From: Doris montereyensis
Lineage: Eukaryota; Mollusca; Gastropoda; Nudibranchia; Dorididae
Length of the DNA: 64,000 nt
Direction of reading: 5' to 3'
NCBI GenBank assembly: GCA_037039925.1
Contig: JAXRKP010000024.1
Span: 578,042 to 642,041 of the forward strand
In this document: piece by piece, positions 44,241-56,836 of the stretch
Position numbering within the stretch: position 1 is the stretch's first letter
Layout of the letters: every line of letters begins with the position of its first letter
Notes under the pieces: generated by a model
What the model saw: only the letters and a program-made list of their open reading frames with translations
The model's database searches: none
What the model was told of the DNA's origin: nothing
Made by a program: the position numbers and the translations under genes

Positions 44241-46079
44241 ACTATTGTAGTACTATTATATAACATCTACATGTAATCTAATCCAGATAACTGCTGCTCT
44301 TCCCAAACATAAGGGTTAAGGGCTGTGTCCGGTAATTTTGTTATGAAGTTGCAGCCCTCAATGGTCTGTCACATGTGTCACCTTGTTATAATGTGTTGTG
44401 CATATTTTATATTATATACTACATTCTAGAATAATCTAAGTGTGCTTTCATACATTCCAGAGTGATTTCGCTTTAGATGTTCCCATTTACTTTGAAGATT
44501 GCAATTTGCTCCATGGGAGTTGTAAAAAGAAGAGATTTTCATATATATTTATATAGTAAATATATATAATGTAGTTTCTTTTATATTATTAAATTCATTC
44601 AAACCCGCTTATTCATACTACAAAATGGTGCTTTCAGCTTTTTAAAAGATATAGGGCACCTTAATTATGTTGTAAGAATTGTTTATGTTGCTTCAACTTT
44701 AAATCACCTGTAATGATCCTTTTTTGAAAACTTCATTTGCTATGTCCTATCCCTTTGAAATAGGCCTTGATTGTGTTTGTGTTAAAGATCTAGTAAGATT
44801 GTACAATGATTTGCACTAAATTTGAGGCCAACAAAATAAATGCATCTCTTCCACTTCCAGCCAGGAGTAACACTATTCAATTTACTCATTTTCATTTTCT
44901 AATTCTGGTAAAGTCACTGGAAATGTTTATTGCAACGAATGCAGATTTGTCGAAGCTGGTAAAAATGGAGATTGTGTGCTACAAAGAACAGTCTTAAGCC
45001 AAAAAAATAAAAATAAAAATTAATGAAATGTGTGTCAAGCTTGTGGCGTTACAAGTATTGTGGGGAGATATTATGGCCAATCAATTGAATAGTTACAGTT
45101 TATGCTTAGATTCAGTCAATCACTTTTAAAGCTCTTCTATCTAATGCTTCTACTTCTATTTTTAAAAATACAATTCCTAACATAAAAATATGACGCCAAT
45201 ATCTTGACCATACAAACATCTATCATTATTGATTCCATAGACAATCTTTATAACACTACCAGCTGCGAAGTGGCTATTTGTATGGACAGCATCAACCCCT
45301 TTCGTGGTTAGAGTCTAAACTACATCCAACGACTGGAATGAGTGTCAAACTCACCATACTTACTTACGGCTAGCTAGAGCCTTGACATTCATTGCAGTCA
45401 TTTGATCGAGACTCGCCACGTATAATAGTCCTCTGAATTAGCAGGCATATTTGTACTAAGTACTTATGAATGAATAGAACCTTGAAACTCACTGTAGTCA
45501 TTAGATGAGACTAAAGAGACATCATCATGAATAGAGCTAGTTCCATCTTTTTACTTTCGACATTTCAATACCTTTGTTCTGTGCTCAAATGAATGATGTT
45601 CTTGTTTGCATGAAATGAATAAAGATTTCTTTTTGAAAATCATCATAGGGGACTTTTAGTTTTATTTTAAGTATATTATTTTTATCTGTTGGTCCAATAA
45701 ATGTGTCAATTTGATGGGGTCATAAAAAATCAGAAAAACCATTCAAACAAATATTATTATTTAGTGATTGAATATCTCAGTTGTGGCTGAGGACAAGAAA
45801 TGACACAGCGGCTATGGGAAATTCTTTTTCAATCATCTTTAGACAGAGACACTTTTTTTTCCCAGCTACACATATTATATATTGTATGAGGGAACTCACA
45901 ATTCAAAATCCAGATAACCAAATGCAGCAATATTTTTAGTCTCAAGCTCATTCAGTTTCAGTCCTCTTTGTCTCCTCCTCTCGTTTTTTCCATTCCCACT
46001 CAAGATATCACTTTTCAAATCAGTCACAAAAGTCAGGTTACGAGCATTAAAATAAATACACATTTTTCAAGATTCATAT

Positions 46080-46805
46080 TATAAAGGAAACATTTTTTTT
46101 TATTAAACCTTCAGTTTAAAACAAGAGCAAGGAGCAATTGAATGACAGACAAAAAAGCATTACAGTAATGCATAATGCTCAGTTATTGATTCCAAATATA
46201 ATGTACAGTTATAGTACTGAAACAAATTACATGCAAATCATGTCATGTGTTCTGATAAATGGAAAATCAATCTCATGATATCTCTCCTCAATGATTACTG
46301 AAAAGATAATTCATAAAACAATAAATAGATTTGTTGTCTTCTCTCATCTCTTGATAACTCAGCCACTCTCTTTTTTCTATTTTTCAGACTCTCAGTTAAT
46401 GACAAGGTTGTTAGAATTATACAAACAAGATAATTGAAAAAAAACAAAAAAACAAACAAGATTATTGATCACATTTTATGGAATCACAACATATTTGTTA
46501 TTCCCAGACAGGCATTAGATGCTTGTTTGAGTTTTCTTGACACCCCCCCTCTCTACGACAAAAAAACTAAACCATAAATAACCCCCCCCCACCCCCTAAA
46601 AGTAACACAAAGAAAACAACATACAACCCTGACAATAAAAAAACAACTATGTCAAAGTATTTTATAAATCTGACATATGCGAAAAAAAATATCTGTTAAA
46701 TGTGAATGAAAAATAAAGTGCTTAGGAAAAGAAATAAACTTTCCATCTTTACAGATAAAATATGTTAAAACTTAAAAAAATGTGCAAAAGAAGAAGAGTC
46801 CGACT
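46080..46805 (-). other. SCPx 3' UTR with poly(A) signal
   Basis: AATAAA on the minus strand (TTTATT at 46099-46104) lies about 700 bp past the stop. The two convergent genes are separated by a few hundred bases here (45640-46080), where nothing else was seen. Confidence 0.5.
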
Positions 46806-46898
46806 TTACAACTTTGATCCTGATTTAGGCTGTATTTCCTTGAGTTTCATTGCAAGAGCCATGTTTCCGGCGATTTTCAACTTGCCTTGGAAGAAAGC
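46806..46898 (-). CDS. SCP2: SCPx last coding exon with PTS1
   Basis: The exon reads [30 protein letters not shown], stop TAA at 46808-46806; human ends [19 protein letters not shown]...AKL. The C-terminal SKL is the canonical peroxisome import signal. The acceptor is CTATCAAAG, phase 0. Confidence 0.94.
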   Translation of the reverse strand, partial: AFFQGKLKIAGNMALAMKLKEIQPKSGSKL

Positions 46899-49800
46899 CT
46901 TTGATAGAAAAAAAGAACAGAAAATAAACTGTTTTAAACTGTTTGATGATTGAGTAAAAAGAAAAGCAACTGAAGTCTGTAGGCTTGCATAGAAATTAAA
47001 ACTGTTTGTACATTATCAATACTGCCCAACTTTAAAAAATGCTACCAAAATAATATAAATATGTAAATGTTAATAGTTACTTTAGCAAAGCAACTGGAAA
47101 ATAATTATAATTATGACAATCACTATCATAATGAACATTCTTTCAAATTTTTGTGATAGGTTTCATCACTTACAGTTGCTACTCAGTATGTGTATCACCA
47201 TCATTACCACTGTTATCGCAATGATCATCATTGTTATGATTATTAATGATCTCAACGATACCTATTACCACCGTCACCATGATTATCACTCAAACATGTG
47301 TGTGGATCTGACAAAACCCGTTATAGAATGTACATTTTCAATTCAAAAGAGTTTTTGCATAAACGGATAGCCCAATGTGTTCTGAGCATTTAAAATTTTA
47401 TTTTGTGAAAATTAGTTGAACTTTGAGGAAGTGACAATCTTTTTTTGTAAGCAGAATTTCAAGAATGCAGGAAACCTTTTCAGAAAATCGCGTTCAAAGG
47501 TGTTCTTTCGTTTCAAAGAAATTTTCCAGTAATGTGCTAAAAAATACCTTTTAAACACATATTCAGGCACGTTCAATTCAAACAAAATTTCACCAGGGTG
47601 TTCATATAAGATCATTTCAACAAAGAATGCAAAGAACTAAAATTTTTCATAAAATTGACTTCAGCTCACGTATTCCGTTTTCTTGGTTCGAACCCCCTTC
47701 ACCTGACACCGGATTTTTCATATACTGAAATATCTTATTACAAGGAAAAGGGCAAAGAGAGCTTATTGCTTGCATGATTCAGTTTTGCTCAGTTACCTCC
47801 TTGACATGATTTTAATCATTATCATATTGGTCTTGGGTATTACTAATTACTGACTGCTGACAAGTGCTCACATGCATGATGCATGTGTTGTTTTTGTGTA
47901 TTTTTCTTGCTAGAGTGATTGAGCGCAGTGGTAGGATTTTAAGTGAAAGTGAAAGAGAGAAGTGGGGGAGATGGAGTAGATCTAGTATAGGTAAGAGTAA
48001 GACCGAACATGCGATTAGATCTCTGGCTTCAATTTTAAGCCAATTGTCTATTTTGTCAAATGCTTTGCAGAGATAGATCTACTAATAATATTAATGCTGA
48101 TGGCCGGTACACACTGATTGTGTAAGAGTAAGATCCCTGGTACCTCCACCTTCTTTCTACTCCCCACACACCTTGATACCTGCAAAGTGCAAATAGGTTA
48201 AGTTGTACTACATCAACATTACACGATCTGTTACGTACTGTATTACACAGCGTGTTGAACGATGAAGGATACATACTATTCTCACCCACCCATCTCTCTC
48301 TCCTCAGTTGCAACAGTCACATCTCAATGCTGACAAGATGATGTAGATCTACGCTACATAATATTATATTTTATAGTTATTGGTGGCCGCCACCAACCCC
48401 CTCCCTCCTACCTGATTTCACTCTGACCGGTACAGTCGCAACTTGATACTAGTACTATTAACTAGGAGAAAGGAGAGACAGACAACATATGCCAACACTT
48501 GAACGGATGTGATTAACTTGCGCTATTTAAATCTTGTGAATTTGAATCTTGTGATGTAGAGTGAGGACAAGTGGAGAAGAGTTTAGTAATTAGTAATACA
48601 GGTAAATCTACATTTGTATTGCTCGTATTATCTAGCTGTGAGGTCAACAGCCGTGAATGCCATTGAAATTGAAACATCGAATTATGCAATCGTAAAATTT
48701 CATTCATTTTACCGCCTGCGAACTGTGACAAAAGATCGACTTGAAAGGCATGTCACTTAAGTTGATGTCAACGTAAACAGTTTTTTATTAACTAAAACGT
48801 GTGGGGGATGGGAACGTAAAAAAACATTGACTTATGCAACGTCGAGTTATGCAGCATCCACTGTATACTGCTTGATACTCACGGTTTGTGGGTTAAGCTT
48901 TCCTTCCATGAGGCTAAGCAAATCCTCATCAGCCATAGTAATTGTGGTATCTGCTTTATCTGCAATGAACATTTGACACATTGTCAAATAAACATGTAAA
49001 AGATATAGAAAGAAAATGAGAGAAAGATTTGGTAGTGATCTTATTACAAAAGAAAAGAATAAAGCGAAAGTAATATTGACCATTAAAAAACCAAGCTTCC
49101 TGACTATTTGAAAGATATCCAAATGTATTTTCAGTGGGAGTGTCAAATATAAGGTCTATTGTTAAATGTAAAAATGTAACACTTGTGGTACACATGTTTG
49201 TGGAACAAAGTGTCTTTTGAATTATATGAATATGAATCTGTCTTCAAATTGAAACTTGTTTCATTTCTCTTAAATGCAATGAAATGTGATGAAGATCACA
49301 CTGCTGCCTTCTAAAGTCAGAGCCATTACTAGCAAAAAGTTTCTCCCCCACACAGACAATATATCACAATATGGCATACCATTGGCATTGAATTTCACTG
49401 CTCCGTTTCCATTTTTACATCAACAATCCATGTGCCCTGCTTTCCATCTGATGCTCTGACCTTGAAACAGAAAACTCCCTTCATTTTCTTTGTAATGCTG
49501 GCGCCATCCTGAGAACGTGGTGATAAGAGCAATCATAAGCATTTGACACAAAACATCAATGAAATTGTAAAGAAATATCAACAGGTTTAGTAATTACAAT
49601 AAACAATGTTAACTCTTGTCTTTACTTTTGTTATTTTTATGGTATACTTCTTGACACATTGTGAGGGAAGTTTCACTGTCTGCTTCATAGGCTCACACTT
49701 ATAAAGTTTTAATTTATTGGAATGTGTCTCTCATCTTTTAATGAATTCACTGTTGGTCCCAACACATAATGGAATTCAAAAACCCTGTATAATGTTTTAA

Positions 49801-52800
49801 TTATGTTTTGTAACATGCTTAGGTCGTACAGCTTTTATCCTCTGATTACTAAACAAAGCCTACCTTTTCTAAGGCATCTTTGATCTGACTGAACATGACA
49901 GTTGATTTGAAATCTTGCTCAGTTGAACTGCTCACGGGTGAAGCCTGAATGCTTCGTCTGTGGACATGTAAATAAGCCAAGTTCAAGCATAAGTATATAT
50001 ATAAATAAATCTGATATAATCACCATTTTAAACGACTATCAAATAAAAGGCTAAAAACAAAAACAATGCTATCAATGCTTTCATAAATGCATGAAGTGTG
50101 AAAAGCAACAGTCTTTTAGTTCTTGATACTCCGTCCTATGCCCATAGATTAAAACAAACATTTTATAATTATAGAAAGGACCTGTTAAATATATTAATGT
50201 ATAACTTACAAATATAGCTAATCGGATGGAATAAGGATCTTACAGCCTTGTACTTATAGTAATATTCTTGAGGGAGCAGAAAAAAGGTCACTACATTCGT
50301 AGTTCAATACAACTGTTTGACTACAAATTCAGGGGACATAAAGCGTTATTGATAGCAACTGTAATGTCAAATTACTACATCACTTAGGTAATAGACCCTC
50401 ACATGCAGAATGTAATAATAATAAGCAAGCACATGGCTAGGCTTAGTAAACGAAGACATACTGTACATTATTAAGATAGATCGTTAGGCTTATTTGGCGT
50501 GTTCTTAAACGAATCATTTGGCCAACCTTTATCAGGAAAAAAATCAGCCCATACGTTAACTTTATGTTATAGATTATAGAGGACAGGGGAGGGGGAATCA
50601 CTTCACCACAACCGTCACAACAGATGTAGTGAAGTCATTACAAATGTCTTATTTTCATAAAGGTTTAATGAAGTCAGTATTGGTTCCAGGAAAAAGAGAT
50701 CAATACATCTGAAGATCATTACAACGAACTTTACTACAAATCGTGTCGAATGTACTAAATAGCAAGGCATGTTGAATAACAATCTTCTCACTTTCAATGC
50801 AAAAGCAAGGTTTCAAGGCACTTACTGAAACTGCCAACTTTTCAGGAAAGCCATGTTTGTACAATGACACAACAGCAGCTCCTCCAAGGCCAAGGTTATG
50901 TTGAAGGCCAACTCTGGCGTTTGATACCTGTCTTTTTCCAGCCATACCTCGCAATTGCCAACAAAGTTCAGAACACTGAGCAAGACCTGAAAAGAAAAAA
51001 AAAAAAAAACACATTCAATTCGTTTAGGGTAAATCAAAATAATGGGATCAATAAATACAATCAATTACTAGTAGCGCATTGATATTGGGCAAAAAGCGGG
51101 CTGTCTAGTGGGGAATTGATACTGGATGAGAGCGGGCGATCTAGTAGTGAATAGGTTAAAGGTGGGATTAACAATTATGAAAAGGTGAGGACAGAGAATC
51201 ATGAAAGAATATGTCTACTGGATACTTAATGTTCAGCAATTTGTAAGAATTAGAGATAGAGACTCATTACAAGTCCATTAGTTATCATTAAGATTCTGAA
51301 TCAAGTAGAAGCTCTCACCTGTTGCACCAAGAGGATGTCCTTTAGATATTAGTCCACCGCTAGGATTCACAACGTATTTTCCACCGTAGGTATTATCGCC
51401 ACGTTCGATAAAAGCACCAGCTTCTCCTACAAAAAATTGAATGATAAGAACCTTTTATAAGCATATTAATCTTTAAAAAAAAACCCAAACAATTATTACA
51501 AAAAAAAAGGTGGGGGGGGGGGGGAGGAGGAGGAGGAAGGAATGCGGAGCAACTATTATTTGCTTCTGAGAATAGCTGGTAAGAATGGGATATTGACATG
51601 TGATTAGAAAACACTGAGCTTAGGGCAAATGCTAATAAATATGAAAATCTTCGCAACTGCAAATGTCAGGGAAAATAAACTGACTAGCACACAAGCAATG
51701 TCTAAATATCATTGATAAAAATGGAGTCACTTGTTACATTACATTTTCCTATCTGCCTCTTTTGAAATATCCTGTTTGAATCTACCGGTACCTTAAATAA
51801 GAAAAAGAGACTAAAATTGTTATTCCTGGCTAGTATTAATGACATGAACTTTCAACCAAAATTTAGACCTTGCCATAACATGATGAAGATCATATCTTTT
51901 CAATTAATAAAGAGAAGGAAGAAGATTACCCCTTAGGATTGCATAACTGTCACAAACAAAAGGTCTCATATTTTATTGTAATACATGTGTACAAAATATA
52001 AGAAAACTGACCTATTATAAATTTATGCTTTTTCAATGATATATAAGACAAATAAATGATTTCATACTCACACTTAACTTACCTTTTCCACAGAGACCAA
52101 GAGCTTAGTACGTAATTAATTCGTTGGCAGAAAAACAGTCATGAAGTTCAACTACTTGAACGTCTGATGGAGTCAAGCCTGATGGAATTTTAAGAATAAA
52201 CGAAGAAAAAAAAAGAGAAGAAGAAAAGAATCATAAAATGAATTTGCAACAATAATTCAACTCTTGGAAAAAGCATAATATCATAATATCTTTGTACTTC
52301 ATTAATGAAACAAGTCTTTTGAGCCAGAGTAATTTCTAAGATGAGATATATGATAACAATAATAACAGTTAAAACTTAAAAAATTGAAAACAATAGAATT
52401 TCAAATTTGCCATGTAAACAGCCAAGGGATTTTTAACGTGCACAGAGTGTTGTTATCTGCACACGGGACCTCCTTTTTATTGTCCGTCTCCGATGGGACT
52501 GGTAAATGCTGGTTTGTTACAGCACTCTCTTCAGTGCTACGCCGGGATTTCCTGTTTGCCTATTACAAACCTCTCAGAACGATGCCCGGCAGTTGTCGGG
52601 AAGGAAGGATGGGTCAAGAGAGGCCTGAATATTCCTCCTTCCTGTTACCCTTTTACTGTCTCACGCTCATGCTCTTTTTAAATAATGCTTTCATATTGGT
52701 TAACCATTTAATAAACAGGAAAAAGGATGCTTTCAGGCTCATAAGCTTACGTCCAAAGGCCTTCGGTTGAGTCTATTTCTAAAGGGGTGTGTTCATCATT

Positions 52801-54736
52801 ATCTGTGCCTTGGACAACTGGTAGTAACGATGGTAACAGTTGTACTATGCATGAAGTAGGCTTGATTATACAACTTTCATTTATTGATCAACTTATTGTA
52901 AAATGGAATGATCCTACTGGGTCAAGTCCATCGCTAGAGGGTGTAAATGTGAGCTGGTATGTTTTGAGTGTGTGATATTGAGCTGATAATAAGAATGTGT
53001 GTTTGCACAAATACGTAATTGGTCTTGTTGTCTTCTCCTAAATTGAAACGAATGGAATCATCCTAGTTTGGCTTGGCTGGGGTGAGATTGGTGATGGCCT
53101 GGTCAGAAGTCACACTTCCCCGTTAACACTTAAAACTTTATGGGCAGCCTCGCGCCACGGCAATGACTGTCAGCGAGCCAACTAGCATGTGGCAGCCATT
53201 GCGCTGGCTGAGCGAGTCGCTTTTCTAGTATTAAACAACAACCAATAAGATTACAATTCATTTTAAGCTCGTAGTTTTCCTGGTAGCCTTGCTATCATTC
53301 ATCAAAGTGACACTTTCCCACTCAAATCACTTGATTGGGAAGCAGTGTACATGGATTGTTGATTGCACGGCTATCACTGCTATTGTTTAGTCCTTAGTTT
53401 AAGTTTCTTTTGTTGCAATAACATCTCAATATGAAATCCTTAGTCTTTCATTTCAACTTTCAGAAATTACATGGTTTGAGGTCTTTCATCATCTGTAAAC
53501 ATGAAATCATTGTTCACATTGAGTCTAAATCCTAGCTTCACCCCTTGAAGGCTTGCAAACATTCGTTTTCTCATGCAAATGGCTGGTGCAACCCATCACT
53601 GTAAGAAGGTCACTTTCGGTAACACTGCGAGCGCTTCTTGGGTTAAGGAGTGCCCTAGTCATGAAGCACTGCAGCAATTGAAAGCAATTTTTCTCTCACT
53701 TTAAATATAATGTTGGATGTACCCAACTATGGTAATTATTCCCCAGGTTACTCATGATCTAAGTATGCAGTATGCAACAAACTTTTAAAGCTCAAAGCTT
53801 TTTCTAGTGAGGGTGAAGGCAAGAGTTACAGTTTTAAGCAACCATTTCTCTCTCACACCTTTTTGCTTTTTTGCATTACAATCAACCCTTTGGTCTCAGA
53901 TTTTCCAGTCCAGGTGTTCCCCCTCCAAGCATGATTTGGACTTGCACCAGCTAAAATATTTAATATTCTCGAGTTTGGATGTTCTTTTTCTAGAGTCTAG
54001 ATCTAGACTTAGATTCCAGATCTAAACTAGAACTAGATTCTAGATTAATAGATCTAATTATAATAATAATAATAATCCCTAGGGATTCTTCTAGTTCTAG
54101 ATCTAGATCTAGATCTAGATATAGGCTAAGTATCTAGATTGTATTGTGGATCTTGCCTATGCCGAAGTTGATGTTATTACTTTAAGAGAAGTAAAGCTGA
54201 GATGTATCTCATAGCAACTTAAAAAAAATCTGAGTACTGATTTCTAATGGCACACTGACCAAGGTTCAAGTTAGACTTACCAAAGCTTCTGTTACGGTGC
54301 GGCTTGCAGAAAGAAAGAGACCTTCGCTTTGAGTGATCGATACGAGTCACTTAAAAAGGAGATCACTTCAAAATTTGACGACATTCCGAAGTTCATATTC
54401 TGACCTTTGATCTCAATACAGTTGATCTATACTATGGCCCAGTTTGCGTCACCGAGGCAAAATCTGAACACATATTAGTATCCCTCGTTCCATTTCTTAT
54501 CTTTTCTGTGTTCTTTCCAACTACCTTCAGCAGTAACAGAAACGCTACTGTTTGTGCGGGGAAGTACGACTTCCCGAGGAGACATCGCCGGACATATCAC
54601 AATTAATAAAAAATAAATTTGGAGGCATTAATGAATCTGTCAACCCCCACACCATAATGAGACATCGTCAAAAGTTGCATTTACCTGCGTTGTTGAAAGT
54701 TTTTCTAGCAACTGCCTCCGCCATGTCATACCCAAT
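46806..54736 (-). CDS. SCP2: SCPx: 3-ketoacyl-CoA thiolase plus SCP2 sterol-carrier domain (3' part)
   Basis: SCPx cleaves branched-chain 3-ketoacyl-CoA in peroxisomes and carries a C-terminal lipid-transfer domain. Exons found, from upstream: 54736-54685, 52178-52083, 51426-51319, 50986-50826, 49957-49864, 49508-49380, 48959-48883, 46898-46806. Diagnostic blocks: [12 protein letters not shown] (HDCF active-site motif), [88 protein letters not shown] and C-terminal SKL (PTS1). The first 250 or so residues of the thiolase are not visible up to 64000. There is an in-frame TAA at 52105-52107 and a missing base in the SCP2 domain, so as given it is broken. Partial gene, damaged assembly or decaying copy. 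Confidence 0.92.
46899..48882 (-). other. SCPx last intron
   Basis: A 2-kb intron. No repeat family was recognised; short open frames on both strands have no support. Intron 52179-54684 likewise holds only a SINE family 2 fragment (52409-52505) and part of a TCTAGATC tract (54000-54125). Confidence 0.45.
48883..48959 (-). CDS. SCP2: SCPx exon, SCP2 domain
   Basis: The exon reads [25 protein letters not shown]; human [24 protein letters not shown]. The acceptor is CATTGCAG and the donor ACC|GTGAGT; 77 nt, in frame. Confidence 0.94.
49380..49508 (-). CDS. SCP2: SCPx exon, SCP2 domain, one base short
   Basis: The exon reads [32 protein letters not shown], then the frame must shift to read [11 protein letters not shown]; human [26 protein letters not shown]. 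The switch is at a run of five A (minus strand; T at 49412-49416) where six would keep the frame. Length is 129 where phases demand 130. Confidence 0.88.
49864..49957 (-). CDS. SCP2: SCPx exon, hinge between thiolase and SCP2 domain
   Basis: The exon reads [31 protein letters not shown]; human [31 protein letters not shown]. The acceptor TGTCCACAG gives this length but does not match the phase-0 donor of the upstream exon; an alternative acceptor ATTCAG ahead of GCTTCA (exon 49864-49939) would. The start is therefore uncertain. Confidence 0.8.
50826..50986 (-). CDS. SCP2: SCPx exon, thiolase C-terminus
   Basis: The exon reads [51 protein letters not shown], nearly the human sequence. The acceptor is TTTTCTTTTCAG and the donor TCA|GTAAGT; 161 nt, intact. 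Confidence 0.95.
51319..51426 (-). CDS. SCP2: SCPx exon, thiolase GHP motif
   Basis: The exon reads [35 protein letters not shown]. The His of GHPLGATG is the conserved thiolase residue. The acceptor is TTTTTTGTAG and the donor ACAG|GTGAGA; intact. Confidence 0.95.
51507..51540 (+). repeat. G-run in SCPx intron
   Basis: About 14 G followed by (GGA)n. It could form a quadruplex on the plus strand; it is also a likely place for assembly error. Confidence 0.7.
52083..52178 (-). CDS. SCP2: SCPx exon with in-frame stop
   Basis: The exon reads [23 protein letters not shown], stop, ALGLCGKG; human [32 protein letters not shown]. The Glu codon GAA is TAA (52107-52105). Frame, splice sites and phases are otherwise intact, so this is a substitution, not an indel. 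Confidence 0.93.
52409..52505 (-). mobile_element. SINE-like repeat family 2, fragment
   Basis: Shares GTAAACAGCCAAGGGATTTT, TTAACGTGCA and TATTGTCCGTCTCC-GATGGGA with 20530-20640. Confidence 0.7.
54685..54736 (-). CDS. SCP2: SCPx exon, most upstream one found
   Basis: The exon reads [18 protein letters not shown], joining GLTPSD in the next exon; human [25 protein letters not shown]. The acceptor is GAATTATCAG and the donor GCAG|GTAAAT. Upstream exons are absent from the rest of the window. Confidence 0.85.
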
Positions 54737-56035
<1,299 letters not shown>

Positions 56036-56454
56036 CTCCAGAAACAGAGACAGAAACAGAAACAGAGAAAGACAGAATTAGGTCAACGAATGTTTTGGTC
56101 CTATGGTCTCGTCTGGATTTACCGACGTGTGGCTGACAAGACGTGAAGCGACAGACTGTGCATGGGGGTGATGTCAACAAGACGATACATAAAAAAAATA
56201 TTCGATACCATCTGCTCTCTCGGTTATAGTGGTTTTTACGTGCAGGCGATGAATATCAATACTGCTTTCCGAGTATCGTTCTAGTAGTTAAATACTACTT
56301 CCGGACACCCAATTCGAAGTCGAAAGTGATGATAGAAGATACTAGAGTTGGATATTTCTAATTTTCTTGTTTTCTCTGCGTATTTCACGACGGATTTTCT
56401 ATTTGCTTCAATCATGTGCTGTGCTGTGATTTGAAGTTTGTTGTGTTATTTTTC

Positions 56455-56765
56455 TGGATTAGATCTAGATCTACATTCTGCTCTAATCCAAAGCTTTAGC
56501 TCTTATAGAATTCTAGGGTTTATCTAGAATCTAGACTTTGACAGTGAACAGTGTAATTTATTTTTACGTACGAGACCTTATCTGGATCTATATCTAATCT
56601 AGATCTCTAGATCTAGATCTAGAATCTAGATTAGATCGATACAGTATGTAGGCCTAGTATTTAGTTTTTTTTATGTGATTCACAAAATCAAATTAATTAA
56701 AAGTATCAGATTTAGAGTGAAGTAGATCTAGATCTAGCAGTAGCTGCAAGCATCATTTAATTTCA
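56455..56765. repeat. TCTAGATC-rich tract
   Basis: Recurrent AGATCTAGATCT/TCTAGA words upstream of the THAP reading frame. No promoter element is claimed in 56035-56836. Confidence 0.7.
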
Positions 56766-56836
56766 AGTCAAATCATGAAATCGCTCTTTTCTTTATTCCC
56801 AGTTATCTAGAGTTAATCCAGATTAGACTTTAATAG

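Larger units (their letters stand above)
41526..45640 (+). other. 3' flank / possible long 3' UTR of the FAM151-type gene
   Basis: No coding feature was found apart from a SINE at 44072 and a (CA)n run at 41821-41848. Candidate poly(A) signals AATAAA occur at 42965-42970 and 45618-45623. Transcript end is unknown. Confidence 0.4.
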
